Shown here in pieces: positions 13,182-26,800 of a stretch of DNA of 64,000 bases. The notes under the pieces were generated by a model that saw only the letters and a program-made list of their open reading frames with translations, was not told where the DNA came from and did not search any database. The DNA lies in NCBI GenBank assembly GCA_036850595.1, contig CM072159.1, positions 4,367,978 through 4,431,977 on the forward strand, given 5' to 3'. Position numbers and translations under genes: made by a program. Position 1 is the first letter of the stretch; every line of letters begins with the position of its first letter. Origin of the DNA: Rhyacichthys aspro. Lineage: Eukaryota; Chordata; Actinopteri; Gobiiformes; Rhyacichthyidae.

Positions 13182-13571
13182 CAGGGGTGCCCAAATGTAT
13201 TAGTGGGCTGCTTGCCAAAACATAAATCTATTGCATGTAATGAAAAGAAATACTCTTCCTCCCAGATTTGTTTAAAATGCCTTTTGTCTGTGTGCCACTG
13301 CCTGTACCACTCCATTTTGTTCTGACGAGGTAGTCCCTAATTCCCTAAAATCCCTAAAGCCCGTGAACTTAAGCTATTTGACCCAAACTTACAATGTCTG
13401 AGCCAAACTTATGCTGTTTGATCTTTACAATGGAAGTATGCTCAGCTGTTATTGCCCATTAAAACAGTAGTTGGTATGTAATTTCAGTCACGAAACATGA
13501 TGACCTGGTGGGCCTTATCAAACCCCTTGGTGGGCCAAATTTGGCCCCCGGGCCCCACTTTTGGCCCCCCG
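13182..13571 (+). mobile_element. hAT-like non-autonomous DNA transposon remnant
   Basis: It begins CAGGGGTGCCCAAA, like the terminal sequence of many vertebrate hAT elements, and carries the ggtgggccaaatttggcccc word and C-rich ending often found in them. A clean matching right terminus and an 8-bp duplication were not found, so the right end is decayed or lost. Confidence 0.5.
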
Positions 13572-15374
13572 GACTTATTCAATGTAGAGAAATGTGCAGT
13601 GACTCAATGTGATCAGTTTTGTAACTTCTAATTTCTCGCTAAAAAGACTCAGAGAAAACCAAATCCGCGTTTTTACTTGCGAGTTTTCCTGATTTTTATT
13701 TGGTAATGAGTTGTCATTATGAGTGTTAATACTCATAGTCAACACAATAACACCAACAACAAATTATTGCTAATACAAACCATAGACCATAGATGTGGCC
13801 CACTAATACATGGCTCTCCACCTTCTGGGACCTGTCTACTTGGAAATAATATGAGTTTACCTAATGGATCTGTCATGTATTTATGGATGGAATACACAAA
13901 TATCCCATCCATGTTGTACACATATCGTTTCCAGATGGACAAAGTGGTTGACTTTTAAGCAGTGTTTGCAAAAGCAGACATGTTTTAAACCATCTGTCTG
14001 CCCTGTTTTGTTTGATAATGGATTCTCCACAGAGGCTGTTTTTACAGCTGTCCATCAGCCATTTATCATATTAACATACCCTGATTTAAAATAACAGACA
14101 AAAACATTCAGATGGAATCCAAACCATATTTACATTCACTGAGCTAAAAGCTGCCATGCACTGCAGGTGTTTTAGCTTCACTTTTGGTTGGCTGCCCTTT
14201 CTGTTTGTGTGGTCTGTACATTAGTGTTCTAGTGGAGATGGGTCTTGGTTTGGAGACTAGTTATAGGACTGTCATAGTGTTGGACAAATAGGAATAAGGA
14301 TTTTAAATCATGACTGGACAAGACCACAACTGAATGCAAATTTTACAAAATATAATGCACTGGCCTTGGTTTAGCCTTGTTTTGTTCTCGGTACACTCTG
14401 AGTGCAACATTGCTTCAAGGGAATGCCATACTGTCACTTTGTTTTCCTTAAACCTTTCCTCACTTTGTCCAGACAGAGACTGTTGTTCATCAATACAGTC
14501 TTTTTGTAAATCAATGTTTCTTATTCAGCTTATGGAAATTTACTTGCATTGTCAGTAGGAAACGGTTGCCTTGCCATCGATCTGTGCCAGTCATTTGTGA
14601 TGAATGCTGATCAAAAACCCATTAAAATCAGACATTTTCAGGACATTATCAGGATGAATAGATGGAGCTGAGATGGCAGCACAGCACTAAAAAAAAGGTG
14701 CAATGGAGGTGTAATTGAGGCAATTGATAATTAACATGAACTGGAAATCCTATGAATAAAATATCTGAAAAGTTAATGTTATTATTTAAACTAGAAAAAC
14801 TACCAGGAATCTTTAGTACGTCTTTGACAAAACAAAGTAACACTAATTGTAAAACATGACAAACCAGAGTGTCAAAGTGAAAAAAGTTATTACACAAGTT
14901 ATTTGTTCTGCTTGAAATAAATAACTCAATAAATCAATAACTCAAAACTTACACAAAATAACATATTTCTTAATATGTAATGGTGGCATCATCAGGCTAT
15001 AGAATGGGGTTTTATGTATTTACAGTGATAAATAGTGTAAATATGGGGGTGTTATATTTTGATTTATTATGGCAATTAGGAAAACACATTAATACTGTTT
15101 GCACACTAACAGTGCACCAGTTCATAACCTCTGCATAATATATGTACAAATGCAATGTGAGTATTGTCTGACCAATTTGTCCAGGTTAGTTTGCCAAGTG
15201 GACATGTCTGCCATTGGAAAGTCCTGTTTATTGTTTTACTTGTAACCAGTAATTGCAATATCCCTATCACAAAACAAATGACATCCTGCAGCCTTGTTGG
15301 GAACACATGAGATATGTGCTCAATCAGTCTCTTGCTGCATGGTGATAGTGCCTTGCCCACATCAAATCTAATGT

Positions 15375-15521
15375 ATTGTGCAGCCCTGGGGCTCTAGTAG
15401 ATCACATACCACATACTTGAGAGACCTGGGTTTTGCTTCCGGCTCAGGTCATATGCTCAATGTCATTCCCTCCCTTCCACCCCCTTTTCTTGTCGATGCA
15501 CTCAATCAAAAAAAAAAAAAA
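15375..15521 (+). repeat. tRNA-derived SINE with poly(A) tail
   Basis: The segment ctctagtagatcacat followed by gacctgggttttgcttccggc resembles tRNA A-box and B-box promoter regions. It is followed by a pyrimidine-rich body and a 13-base A run, the order expected of a plus-strand SINE. It lies about 400 bp upstream of mmp17 exon 2. Confidence 0.55.
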
Positions 15522-15928
15522 TCAAATGTTTTGTGCAGCCCTTTGTGCAATGTTTAGTTTAATAAAGAGCAACAGCAATTGTTCCAGTTCCAAATTGACA
15601 GTACATTTGAACTTGCTCCATGCTATGTTCAGGCTTTAGGATTTCTTGTAGTATTACCAGACAACAGAAAAAGAAACCCAACATGCCAGCCTAAGAGTGT
15701 GGTTAAATGTAAAGTTTAGAATAAAGTTTGGAATGATGCTGGAGCAAGGTCAGGTTTCAAAGTGCCCTTTTGATGTTATTGGGGAAAAGGGCGATTACAT
15801 ACTGTCAACATTAACAGGTGTGCAGCATAAACATGTGTCAGATCTTCTCGGCAGCTTCAGCATCGTTGGAGTCTTTGAAATGCTTTGAACCACCCTTGAC
15901 CTTTGTGTCTCGTATTTCTCTTTTCCAG

Positions 15929-16061
15929 GACTGGCTGAGTAAGTTTGGTTACCTCCCGCCCCCTGACCCGGTGACTGGCCAGCTCCAGACCAAGGAGGCG
16001 CTGACCAAAGCCATCAAAGCCATGCAGAAGTTCGGAGGACTCAAAGAGACCGGGGTCTTAG
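15929..16061 (+). CDS. mmp17: mmp17 exon 2: prodomain, peptidoglycan-binding-like helices
   Basis: The exon follows a strong polypyrimidine acceptor (tttctcttttccag) and ends at donor GTATGT. It is 133 nt long, begins on a codon boundary (phase 0) and leaves one base for the next codon. It encodes residues 1-44, starting DWLSKFGYLPPPDP and ending ETGVL. This is the start of the MMP prodomain, whose helices pack over the active site in the zymogen. It closely matches the same segment of vertebrate MMP17. The open frame runs a little upstream of the acceptor, but that part has no MMP similarity and is intron. Exon 1 must end on a complete codon to join here. Confidence 0.96.
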
Positions 16062-19000
16062 GTATGTGGCTGTGACCCGTTTGCTGAAAGGTGCAGTTGG
16101 CCAAAAGCTAGTTCCTGGATGTAAATGAATCCACGGTGTTTATCACTTTGCTAAATGACACTGGTTGTGTCCCTACAGGTCATGTTTACCTGGTTTCTCT
16201 TTCAATGTGAAATACCACTCTCCTATTGATGGGGAAATATCCAATATCAACTAACCTTTTACTTAATCGCAAACATTAATCTATCTGAAAGGTTATGTGC
16301 TTGGGTTACCATGTTTTCTTTGCTTAATATAAATCATTAATTGTAAATAACGGCATTCAAACACCAGCATGCAGTCAAGGCTCAGGCACATAAGCCTTTT
16401 CAATTTCCAAAAGATTATTTAAAAAGAACACTTTCAGTATTTTGTTTTTACCCTTGCACTTATTTAATCAAGTTAAGTCTCAGAGAATACTATGTTACAT
16501 CACAGTATGTTCCCAGTGGTTTTCATTAAAAATACTTCTTAAATTACATACAATGTGTACATTTGTGTTTTTTTTTTCTTCATCAACAAAAGACAGTTGT
16601 ATAGACAGTTTATAAACGACAGCAAACAATGCCCAATGCTGGGATTTTTGTAAGTAATTTCACGTCCACTCACTTTTCATTTTTAGAGAATCATACATTG
16701 ACTACATTTACCGCCATGAATTTTTCAAGTTTCTGGACAATGTATGGAACTGTTCCTCATTATTCTGCGACTCGATTGTACACTACACGTAAATGTGATT
16801 GGCCAATTTAACTGGCCAATTACTCTCATTTAAAATTAAGTGCCGGATCTAACCAACCTTCAATTATCTTTCAGCACTGCCTTCACTGACAGCACAAAGA
16901 CAGCTTTTTCAGTTATTAATTTGAAAGTATGCCTCTGATGGTTCGCCCTTGCCAAAATGGCGGGGTTCACAAAATCTTCAACTTTCCGATACTCGACGAG
17001 GATTCATGTCCCAAACTCAAATTGATATAATTAAATTACATATTTGCTTACCTTTTTTATATGACTCCTTGTGGCTCTCTTGCAGATGGCATCACAAGGA
17101 TAGATATATGTTTTGTTCTTAAGAGTAAAAGTTAATCATGGGCACAAATGCATTTGATTATATTTGTATGAAAACAGAATATATTGTATATCCTCGCCAA
17201 ATAAATTTGCCTCATTTTTTCTGATGCACAGTGCTCTGTAGAGTTTTGTTGTACATGTAAAGGAGCTTAGCACAGTGTGAGTGAAAATAATAGGATAGAG
17301 TACTTATAATGTGAAGGTAGGTGTATGAGTGTTAAGACACAGGGAGGGGTGTAAGCAGCTGTAATTTATAACCCACGAGGTAGCTTGTGTTAGAGTGTGA
17401 TGCATGAAATGGAGTGTGATTTATTATTTAAAGGGCCTCTCCTAACCCCATGCACATATGTATGCATATCAGCGCTGTGTATGTGGTAAATCATCTGAAG
17501 CTGTCGACCTCTACTGTACACATTTCCGTGCCTCCGCGTTTGTAGCAGCCCAGCCTTGAGGCTTTATTTTCATCTGTCTCTCCAAACTCTGTATTTCAGG
17601 AAGGTCTCAGGGGAATTTCTTTGGCAAAAGGCTTAAACCATCACTCAGTCTTGGAATCATAAGAATAAGTTATGCATGCATAGGTCAAGGTCAGACTGAA
17701 TTCACAAGTACTTTTTCATGAGTATTTATCATGAGTGATAATTGACACGGTCATTTATAAACTAACGATTGGTCATAGGTCAGAGTTTCACCTAGGAGCG
17801 ATGAATGCTTAATGTAATATTACATAGTGATGGACAATGTTAACCTGACAGTAACTTATAAAGTATTTATAGCAATTTTTTATTTTTATTTTGCAGACAG
17901 CAAATTCACTAATGCAGTCTGCCATGTTATAAAAGGTCTGGTCTCTCATCTTCTTTCTTAGATCAAGACACTCTGGGTCTAATGAAAACACCCAGATGTT
18001 CTCTGCCAGATGTGTCTGAAGCTGCTGAGGAGACAGGAGGCCGCGCAAAACGCAGCCTGAACTCCCAAAACAAGTGGAATAAGAGGCATCTGTCCTGGAG
18101 GTAGGATGTCATCATTATCATTTACCAAACTCACACTGGTGTCAAAATCTGTGCTTTTGCAGCCAGAATGTTCAACCTTACTTTTAATTGTAGAGTTCTC
18201 TCAAAAGTGCTTGTAAAGCCATTGTTAATTGCACTGACCCTGCTGGTCATCTTGCCTCATAAAAAAGCCCAGCACTATTCAGATCCATTCCTCCATTGTC
18301 TCTTTTCACCTGAAACTCTAGTCACTTTTTAAAATAAATTACTCTCCAGACTTTAGAAGTCAATCAACTGAAATAAGATTAGTAGATTTTCTTTAGCCCA
18401 GTATCCAATGATCCACTGAATGGCACTGGTTTGTAACTGCTGCTATAAAGTATCCCCATTTAATCTTGACATTGACTTCTCAGAAAGTTTAGTTATACTT
18501 AAAGTGCACTGCAGCGTCTCTTCACAAAACTGAGACCAGAGCAGGTGATGGGTTTTTGGCAGCAAGAGGCTTCCTGCAGTTGCTCAGCAACTACATCATC
18601 TATTAAGCTATTTTCTGCAGTTTTGACCATAATAACCTGCAGCAGCAACTTGCTCAATAAGTGTAAACTTTACCTCAGACTAACTTAAAAGGACCTTTAT
18701 TCATTTTTGAACAACCCAACCAAAAATGTTGGTTCAGTAACTACTGGGTTAAGACATTTCCACCTTGTTGTGTTAAAAGCACTTCTTTACAAACACCATA
18801 TGCACAATTGTTGCCTTGTGTGCAATAACAATTTGGCATATTGTGCTAAAAAGTGCTGTTGAAAATGTGTCCAGTGTATATCTGGTACTACTGTGCCTGA
18901 GGGATCAAAACACTGCACTTCTGAAGATTGTGGCCTACTTTTCCTAACAGGTATCTAGTTTGAGAATGTTTAGATTTCAGAAACTGCCAACCTCTGCTCG

Positions 19001-20820
19001 ATAAAGAGTGATGGTAATACATCAAACACTAGTTTCTTTGACTCAGCTCTATCATATTTTACATAGGCAGCATTCTATAAATAAACCTCTGTTCTGTTTT
19101 GAAAAGAAAGCGTTATTCTATACCATCAATACAGAGATACAGAGATGGTGATTGTGCCACTTCTACTTGAGGATACTAATGGTAAAATCTGATGGGGCCC
19201 AAATAGGATTTCCCAATAGACTGCTATGTAAACAGGGAACTCTGTGGATCCCAACAATTATTTATCAATTTACTGTCACATATTCTTTGTCTAAAAAAAT
19301 CTGTAATTATGAAGACACTGTGATGCCCCACCTGCAAGCCAATAGATAAGAACAGGAATGTGTGCATGAAGGCCACAGTGGCCATGCTCTATATACTACA
19401 TAATGTGGAAATAAAATCCAGTTGCCCTTTTATTCCTGAAGAGCAGAAAGCCTCGTCTCTGCAGCAGAAAGCGTGGATGATAAAAGGATACGTAAGTGCA
19501 GCCATCTGTTGGGGATATCACAGCTTAATGATGGACAGCAGTGGACATGCAGGAGGCATATGGTTGGACAGTGCTGATTCACACGCGTGTCAGGATGATT
19601 CAACACGAGGCTGACTTAAACTGCTGTGAAGAACAGAAAAAAAACAAAATAAGTCACTGAGTGCTCTCTCACACAAGCAGGCTTAAACTAAAAATAAATT
19701 GCACATTACATACGCACACACACAGTCTGATTCTGGAAATGTTTGTAATATGCCAGTACTTCTCAGCTGTCACATAGTCATCACATTCCTACTTCGATCC
19801 ACTTCACATTTTTATTTTTGTCAACCTGTACTGTGTGTTTTGCTCATGTAATTATCCCACTAAGGTCACATTCATTTAAACACTAAGTGGTTCAAATCCA
19901 GAATAAATAAATCCCACTTAATATTTCATCACAGCCACTCACCATGAACTCCAGCTTTTGCTGTATTTTTGTGCATTTTGTTCTAATTGTCAGATAGATT
20001 GAAAGCTAAAACAGCTGCAAGCCTTCAGCTCCCAGGAGAAAGACACAACTGCTGGTGCCACTTCCCTTCTGTCGCTCCTTCACGCACCAGAACATTTAGA
20101 TGAGGTCGATTCCTCCTTAACTTCTTCGGATAGCAGCACTTTTGAATATAGATGGCTTATTTCGATGCACAACTCAGAAGATTTCTGAGCTGGCAATAAA
20201 ATATGCATCCTAAGACAAATATTTTAGTAACTGCATAAAAGTTACTCTATAGAAATACAGGCATTCATTTCATTTCATGTGTGCGTTCATAAAAAGGATT
20301 ACTACTATTATGGTTTCAAAAATTTCATCAATTTATCCTCGGGCCCACATCATACTGGTGCCATGTGAAGAGACTACGAAACAAAACATGAAGCAATAGG
20401 CCTTAAGCAGAAAACAATTTTGTTGCAAAATTGTTATTAATAATAAAGGTTTCACAAACAGTGAAAAACATATGATATGAATTTGAATTTTGTGTGTATT
20501 TATTTCACTTTTTTTCATTCACATAAATAGTTCAGATACATTTTGAATAAAATATACTCCGAGCTGAAATAAATAGTGTAATCCACAATACATACACAAT
20601 AATTCAAAATAGAGAATGATGCATCTTGGAAACTCATTACTCTACTCAAGTTTCCACTATTTATTTAATACGGACTGCTAAACAGCTGTGAATTTTTAAT
20701 TAAAATAAACTGATGGTTTAAAAGGGAAACAAGTGTTAGCATCTAACCATAGCTCATTACTGAACACTTTACTAAAGCATATTTATGAATCCCAGTAAAA
20801 GCATTACAAGTACAAAAATC

Positions 20821-20869
<49 letters not shown>

Positions 20870-23800
20870 AATATATATATATATAATATAATATATAATA
20901 TATATATATATATATATAAAGCTGGTGTGGTGCTTTACTTTCGATGAGTGGTGCACTGTTTGCCCTGACAGGTCAGGCATCTCGGTTTTAGCGCACGTTG
21001 CTCTGTCACAGGCTGCATTGTGTAGCTGACAGCGGGAACACTGTGCAGCCGACAGGTGGGATGTGCAAACCTCACCTATGCCTTCAGAATATGTGATGAT
21101 GTGAGCTTTGTATAAAAAAGTAAGTGGCAGGTGTACACACTGAGCTGTGTTTGAAATATAAAAAAGATCAACATAAACAACATGAAATGTTTATTGAACA
21201 AACCTTTAGTGTTCTGAGAATAAACAACAAACTACTATTGATTTTTATTGTTAATCTGTTGTAAAGAATCAAATATGTATATGAGACCTTTCTAATAAGC
21301 AGGTACATACAGAGGCTGTATATACAGACAGAGTAAAGGCAGACAGGACAGACAGCTGCCTTTACCCTGTCAGGATGTGATGGGATAGGGGATCTTTCAT
21401 AATACCGCATTTTGAAGCTGCTTTGAGGTTCTTCTACAGCAGCTTGAAAGATAACAGTCTGGGGAGATAAGGAAGCAGCACATTTTCTCCTTTTCTGTGA
21501 GCTTTTCTGTGCCAGTGCATGCACTACAGCCTGTATGATTTTGCCTATAGGAGTTTATTTGCACTTAGCAAGCAACCATTATCCTACTAATAACGAGGCT
21601 CATGCGATATTTAGATAACAGACAGATTACAATGTATCCACATCAGTGTATCTGTAGTAATAACATTATACTGCTGCATCAGTGGAGGTTTTCATGATGT
21701 TCCTGATATCGGTGTATTTTGTCCCTTCAGAGTCATGCTAAACTTACCTCTTTGACCTTTGTGCTTGTTATTTTTGGCCATTTAGATCATTTTTAAAATG
21801 ATAGTTTTCTAAAAACTAACTTCCAAATGCAACTTTTGCTTAATCTCAACTCAGAATCGTCAATGCAAACAAGACTGTGTGCTCAGTATTTGATCTAATC
21901 TGAGATTAAAATCCTCAGGGACACTTTTTTTTTTCTTCTGTAGGAGTATTCAGAGTAGCTACAAGTGAAATTTGTCAGACACAGTCAGTGGCTGGTCCCT
22001 TGTTTCAGGTCTCATTCATCATATTGTTTGTGAGGTATAAGAAGAGATCTCTAACAATTGTGGACACTAACATACAAGACATACAGAGCACATGGCCGGA
22101 CAAAAATAAGGACTTTGTTTCAGTGTAAATCTGGGCTCTAATCTATTATTTAGATCTATCCTTTGATTTAGTGAAATTTTAAACAAATAAAGTCATGGAG
22201 ACAGCAGAATTCTTTGCACCAAGCTTTTTGATTTAACATTTTTACTTTAAGAAATGTTTTTATTACAAAGAGATCTAACACATCAAGATGAACTTTGATC
22301 TCTGCCTAAAGGCTGCCCTGGAGCTGGAACGTGGCTTCTCTTTCACCTTTTTAAACCTAAACATTCTTGGATTTTCAGATAGGGCTGTTCATGGTACTTT
22401 TATGTAGTTAATGTAGTTAATTTCCTTCAGTACATTTTTTAGCACATATGCAGTCTGCTGTGCATAGTTGACATTATTGTCAGGGCCAGAGAACATTTTT
22501 AAATTTTCATTTATTTATTTAATTTGTTATTGTATCTTTACTGTTGCATGTAAATGTGAAGATGAAATAATGAAAATAATAATATAACGTTTTTGGTTTT
22601 TTTTTAGTAAATATGTCAATGTATATTACAGCAAACAATCCCCTTTTCTCAACAAGACATTAAAAAAACTGGAAAACTGTGAAACTGTTCATCTTGATCC
22701 CACTGCCTGTTTTCCTGTTTTCACACACTCTCACAGACACTTGACCAGGCCCAGTTAATAGCAGGACTGAAAGGCCACATGGCCCCAAACCGCCTACAGA
22801 GCCAGAGTAAACTGCTGATGCTAATAGATAGCTGGGACAGTAAGAAAGTCAAATGAAGCCAGACGTGGAGGAAAGGGGGACATCAGAGCACTGGAGGATT
22901 AAAGAAACAGGTCGATAAAAAAGGAGAGCGCTCCTCAGATACAAAGCCCAGACAAAAGGGAAGGAGTGAGGGGGCTGTTGGGGTTGAAAGCAAAACACAA
23001 AATACAGATGAGCTCAGGAATGATGGCAAAGATGATGAGACAGCAGCGTGTAGATTTGTTGTACTGAGATCTATTCATCAAGAAACGAAGACATGACGCC
23101 TCTGATTTCTTTGTCTGACGCAGAGAAATGTTTGAATGTCAGTTTGTGAAACACACTGTTTGCTTCAAAGATTTTTGAAATTTGAAGCATCCTTAATCAC
23201 ATATTTGAAAGTTCCAGGAATAAACAGAAACTTGGCAGATTGATTGATGTGTGTTGGGGTTTGTCTAGCCTATTGAACACAGCTCAAAAATCCACAGATA
23301 TTTGTTGTTCTACATGACAAGACGCCAATTAGCCCCATAAATTTTGATATACTAGACAAAAGTGTAGAAATCCAACTCTTCTAAAGTTATAGGGACTAAA
23401 ATAAATGAGTTAAGAGTCAGAATCTCATTACAGTATATTTTTGCACAAAAATATTAAACTTAAGGTTATGAAATCATGATGGTTTGGGCTGAGATGTTAC
23501 CTTACAAATACATTACAACAAAATGAAACTGATCGCATATCTTTTAGGTGAGTTCAACATTAAACCAAATGCACTGCTAATACTTATACATGTTTGACTT
23601 TACTTCCCGCTTTCTTTTTGTGTTTTTCGTTCTTGTTTTTGGACTGTTTTGCTGACCTGTTGACCCCACCTTCCAGTGAGGGGTTCCTTGCTCGAATAGG
23701 AGCAGAATCCTTATATGTGACCATGTTACTGGCCAAGGATCACCATGGTGGTTTAAAGAATAAACTTTTGTTTTGTTGGGGGTTTTTTGTTAATTTTTTT

Positions 23801-26800
23801 GTTTTGTTTTGTTTGTTTGTTTGTTTTTTTCTTCTTTCAGTTATCATTATTCCCATTAAGACATTGTTTATTCAAGGAAAAGCTGGTTTAATTCTGGAGC
23901 ACTTTTTATATTCAAAGGCAAATTCACTGTTTTTAAACAAATTCTGTCAGCACACGACGACTGAAGCACAAAACATAAAGAGTTAACAAAAATGATCAAA
24001 GCGTAACTAAAAATAACATACCGTATTTTCCGGACTATAGAGCGCACCTAAATATAAGCCGCACCCACTAAAATTGAAAAGAAATATATATTTTGTCACA
24101 TATAAAGCCGCCGATATCCAGGCTGAGAAATAAGATATTTACATAGAAAGATTTTGTACTATAAGTGTTTATTCATATACCTGAACTGTTTCCGAACAGT
24201 GCCTGTAACACGGCAGTAAAAGTGCTGATCAAACAAAACAGAAAAGTCATTGATGGTTTTATTCATCTTCCTCCTGTGCACTAAAACCAAGTTGCTTTAT
24301 TTTTCTTCCTCCTGCGTACTGAAACCACTGAACACCAAACCACTGTCACTTTTTATTCCTGCGCACTGTTAAAGCGCAACTGCGCAACTATTAAAGTCGC
24401 TTCATTCTCCCGTGCACTGAAACCACAAGTCACTATTCATCTTCCTCCTGAGCATTGAAACTACTGAACACCAAACCACTGTCACTTCATTTGTTTTCCA
24501 TTATGAGGGGGTGAGGGTGTAAAATATTACCGTATTTTGCTGTTGTGCGTCTTGGGTTGTGCTAAGAATAAAAACTGGCGCTTTCTTGTTTGTACTGAAT
24601 ACCCCTGCCTGTCTCGTTTTTGCACTTCCTACTAGAGCGCCCCCCTGAGGGCTGAAGAATTCATAGAAAAGCCGCATCTCTGTATAAGCCGCATGGTTCA
24701 AAGCGTGGGAAAAAAGTAGTGGCTTATAGTCCGGAAAATACGGTAGCTTTGTTTTGTTCTTTACAGACAATGACGGTGGCACAAAGCCACCAATTGACTG
24801 CAAAAAAATGTAAATTTGGACATAATCTACAGTGATGCCTCATTACTGTTGTCTTGGTCATCTTTACATCACCCAAACAACCACAGTGTTCCTTTAGATG
24901 AAACATTTGCTCTTATTGGTGCAGTTTGAGAAAGCTAAAGCCTTCAATATGTCCATTATTTCCCACAGGGATGTGACTCTAGTTCATCGCTACTTGAATC
25001 AACATTGAAAGTAAGTCATTTTGAGGAAATTTCTGGTGGTTCTGCAGCAGTATCAGCTCAAACTACTAGCTGGATGAGTTGAGAAGGATGAATCACTAGT
25101 CCCGGGGCCCAGGGTAGTTATTGAGTGCTCGTTGATAACAAATTATCTGGTGGCTTTGTCCCTGAGGCAGCACCTTGTTGAAATAAGCCACCCGCTGCAG
25201 TTCTTCACTCACACGGCAAGAAGAGTAGATTGTTGGAGTGTTATTGCATAGGGACTCTCTTGCTCATCTTTGAGAGCAGGTCTCAGTTGACCCGGAAAAG
25301 CAGGTGGCACAAATCCAAAATCAGGCTGCGGAGAAGTCAACATCTGCTTCCAGGATGTGGCATGTAGACCGCAGTGAGAACCCGCTGCATTATAAGAGAA
25401 ATATTTTGCTTCTTCTATTCACTCGCATTGTCTTTCACTTCATCCAAGTAGCGCCGACCTACCGCTGCCAATCACACGCCTTCAGCTTGGCCTCTTGGCA
25501 CATGTGGAGTACGCCAGCCTGTCTGTTCGGTCCAGTGGAGCCATCTCTCCACTCTCAGCTTTCACATTTGTGTAGCGGCGCCAGGAAGACAAGTTTTTAC
25601 TGGAATGAATACATACAGTGCACAGCCTTTGTCATTCTTACATGTTTTCATCTCTCAGCTCCTGCCAAGATACAGATGCTACATTTATTTTAGTTATTGT
25701 TGTTGACTATTTGTTGGTTTTAGATCCAACCAGATTTGAGTCATTTTCCATATGCTCAACTTTGTCAATAAACCTTTGTAGCTGGCAATGATATATTTCT
25801 CCTGCACAACAGCTGTCTCGGGAGTCTTTGGGTGTAATATAGTCAAAGCAGTTTGTACATTGACCAGACTTGTCAAAATATGCGTGGGGGATCATTTATT
25901 TTCATATTGCTTGCTCTCTAAATGTTTAGCATTCAGGCGTTCAGCTCATTCAGTCTGGAGTCGTTACTTGACATGCAGTGACACTCATAAACACACTGAC
26001 GGTTTGTGTCTCTTCTGTCTTTATTGAGCTCAAGGTCCCTGCAGTGAAAGCTAAGAGACTTCATTTATACGAATGCACAGAGGAGAGGAAGAGGCATTGA
26101 ACCATGGGGAAACATCATTAAACACCGCTTTGACTGAAAAATAGCCTGGCATTGTTGCATTAGAAGATATTGCCTTTAACTTTTTTTTTTCAGATAGACG
26201 TACTTGCTCACTTACAATATTATAACACTATCATTACTTATTTAATACTACGACCCTTTTATATTTATCATATAGCTGTATAGAAACTTTTGCAGATGTG
26301 TAATGGCACATAAGACATGACACGCAAAACGCAAAGATTCAGTTGCAACGTAGCCTTCTTTCTTTGTGAAAACTTTTGAATTTGACCGAGGAGTTGTTTT
26401 CATTTCACTGGGGCATCTTGTCGCCTAAGCAGTGAAGATTGGTAAAAAAAATATGATGAATCCATACTGAGGCCGAGTTTATCAGCACTGCTCCAGAAAA
26501 CAAGTTTAAAAATACATATTTTCATTAGGAAATGTGCAATTACGTCTTCTTGTGTTTATTGCCTGAAGCTTTAGCACTAGCATTAGCTGTGGCTGTATTG
26601 GTTTGGTGGACATACTACAGCATTCCCAACAGTATCCATCTGAATGCAGATCAATTTGATCAATTGCATTTCAGGTCAGCATTTGCATTTAGTGTTGTGT
26701 GTTGTGTAAATGGCCCCTAACTCATTTCCCATTTCTTAAAGTATATACAGTGGTCCCTCGTTTATCGCGGGGGTTACGTTCCGAAAATAACCCGCAATAG

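Larger units (their letters stand above)
1..15928 (+). other. presumed mmp17 intron 1 (or intron 1 plus upstream DNA)
   Basis: The bases just before 15929 are a splice acceptor, so this stretch is at least partly intron 1. I searched it for a first exon (ATG, hydrophobic signal peptide, GT donor on a codon boundary, GC-rich promoter) and found none, so exon 1 is probably outside the window. Recognisable content is listed separately: a 21-bp minisatellite, Tc1-like fragments, an L2-like LINE, SINE remnants and a hAT-like remnant. The other open frames here are short and resemble no known protein. Confidence 0.6.

Noticed and set aside
25304..25693. A 129-codon open frame in intron 3
   Set aside because: No similarity to a known protein and no MMP relationship. 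The region is somewhat GC-richer, but nothing supports coding.
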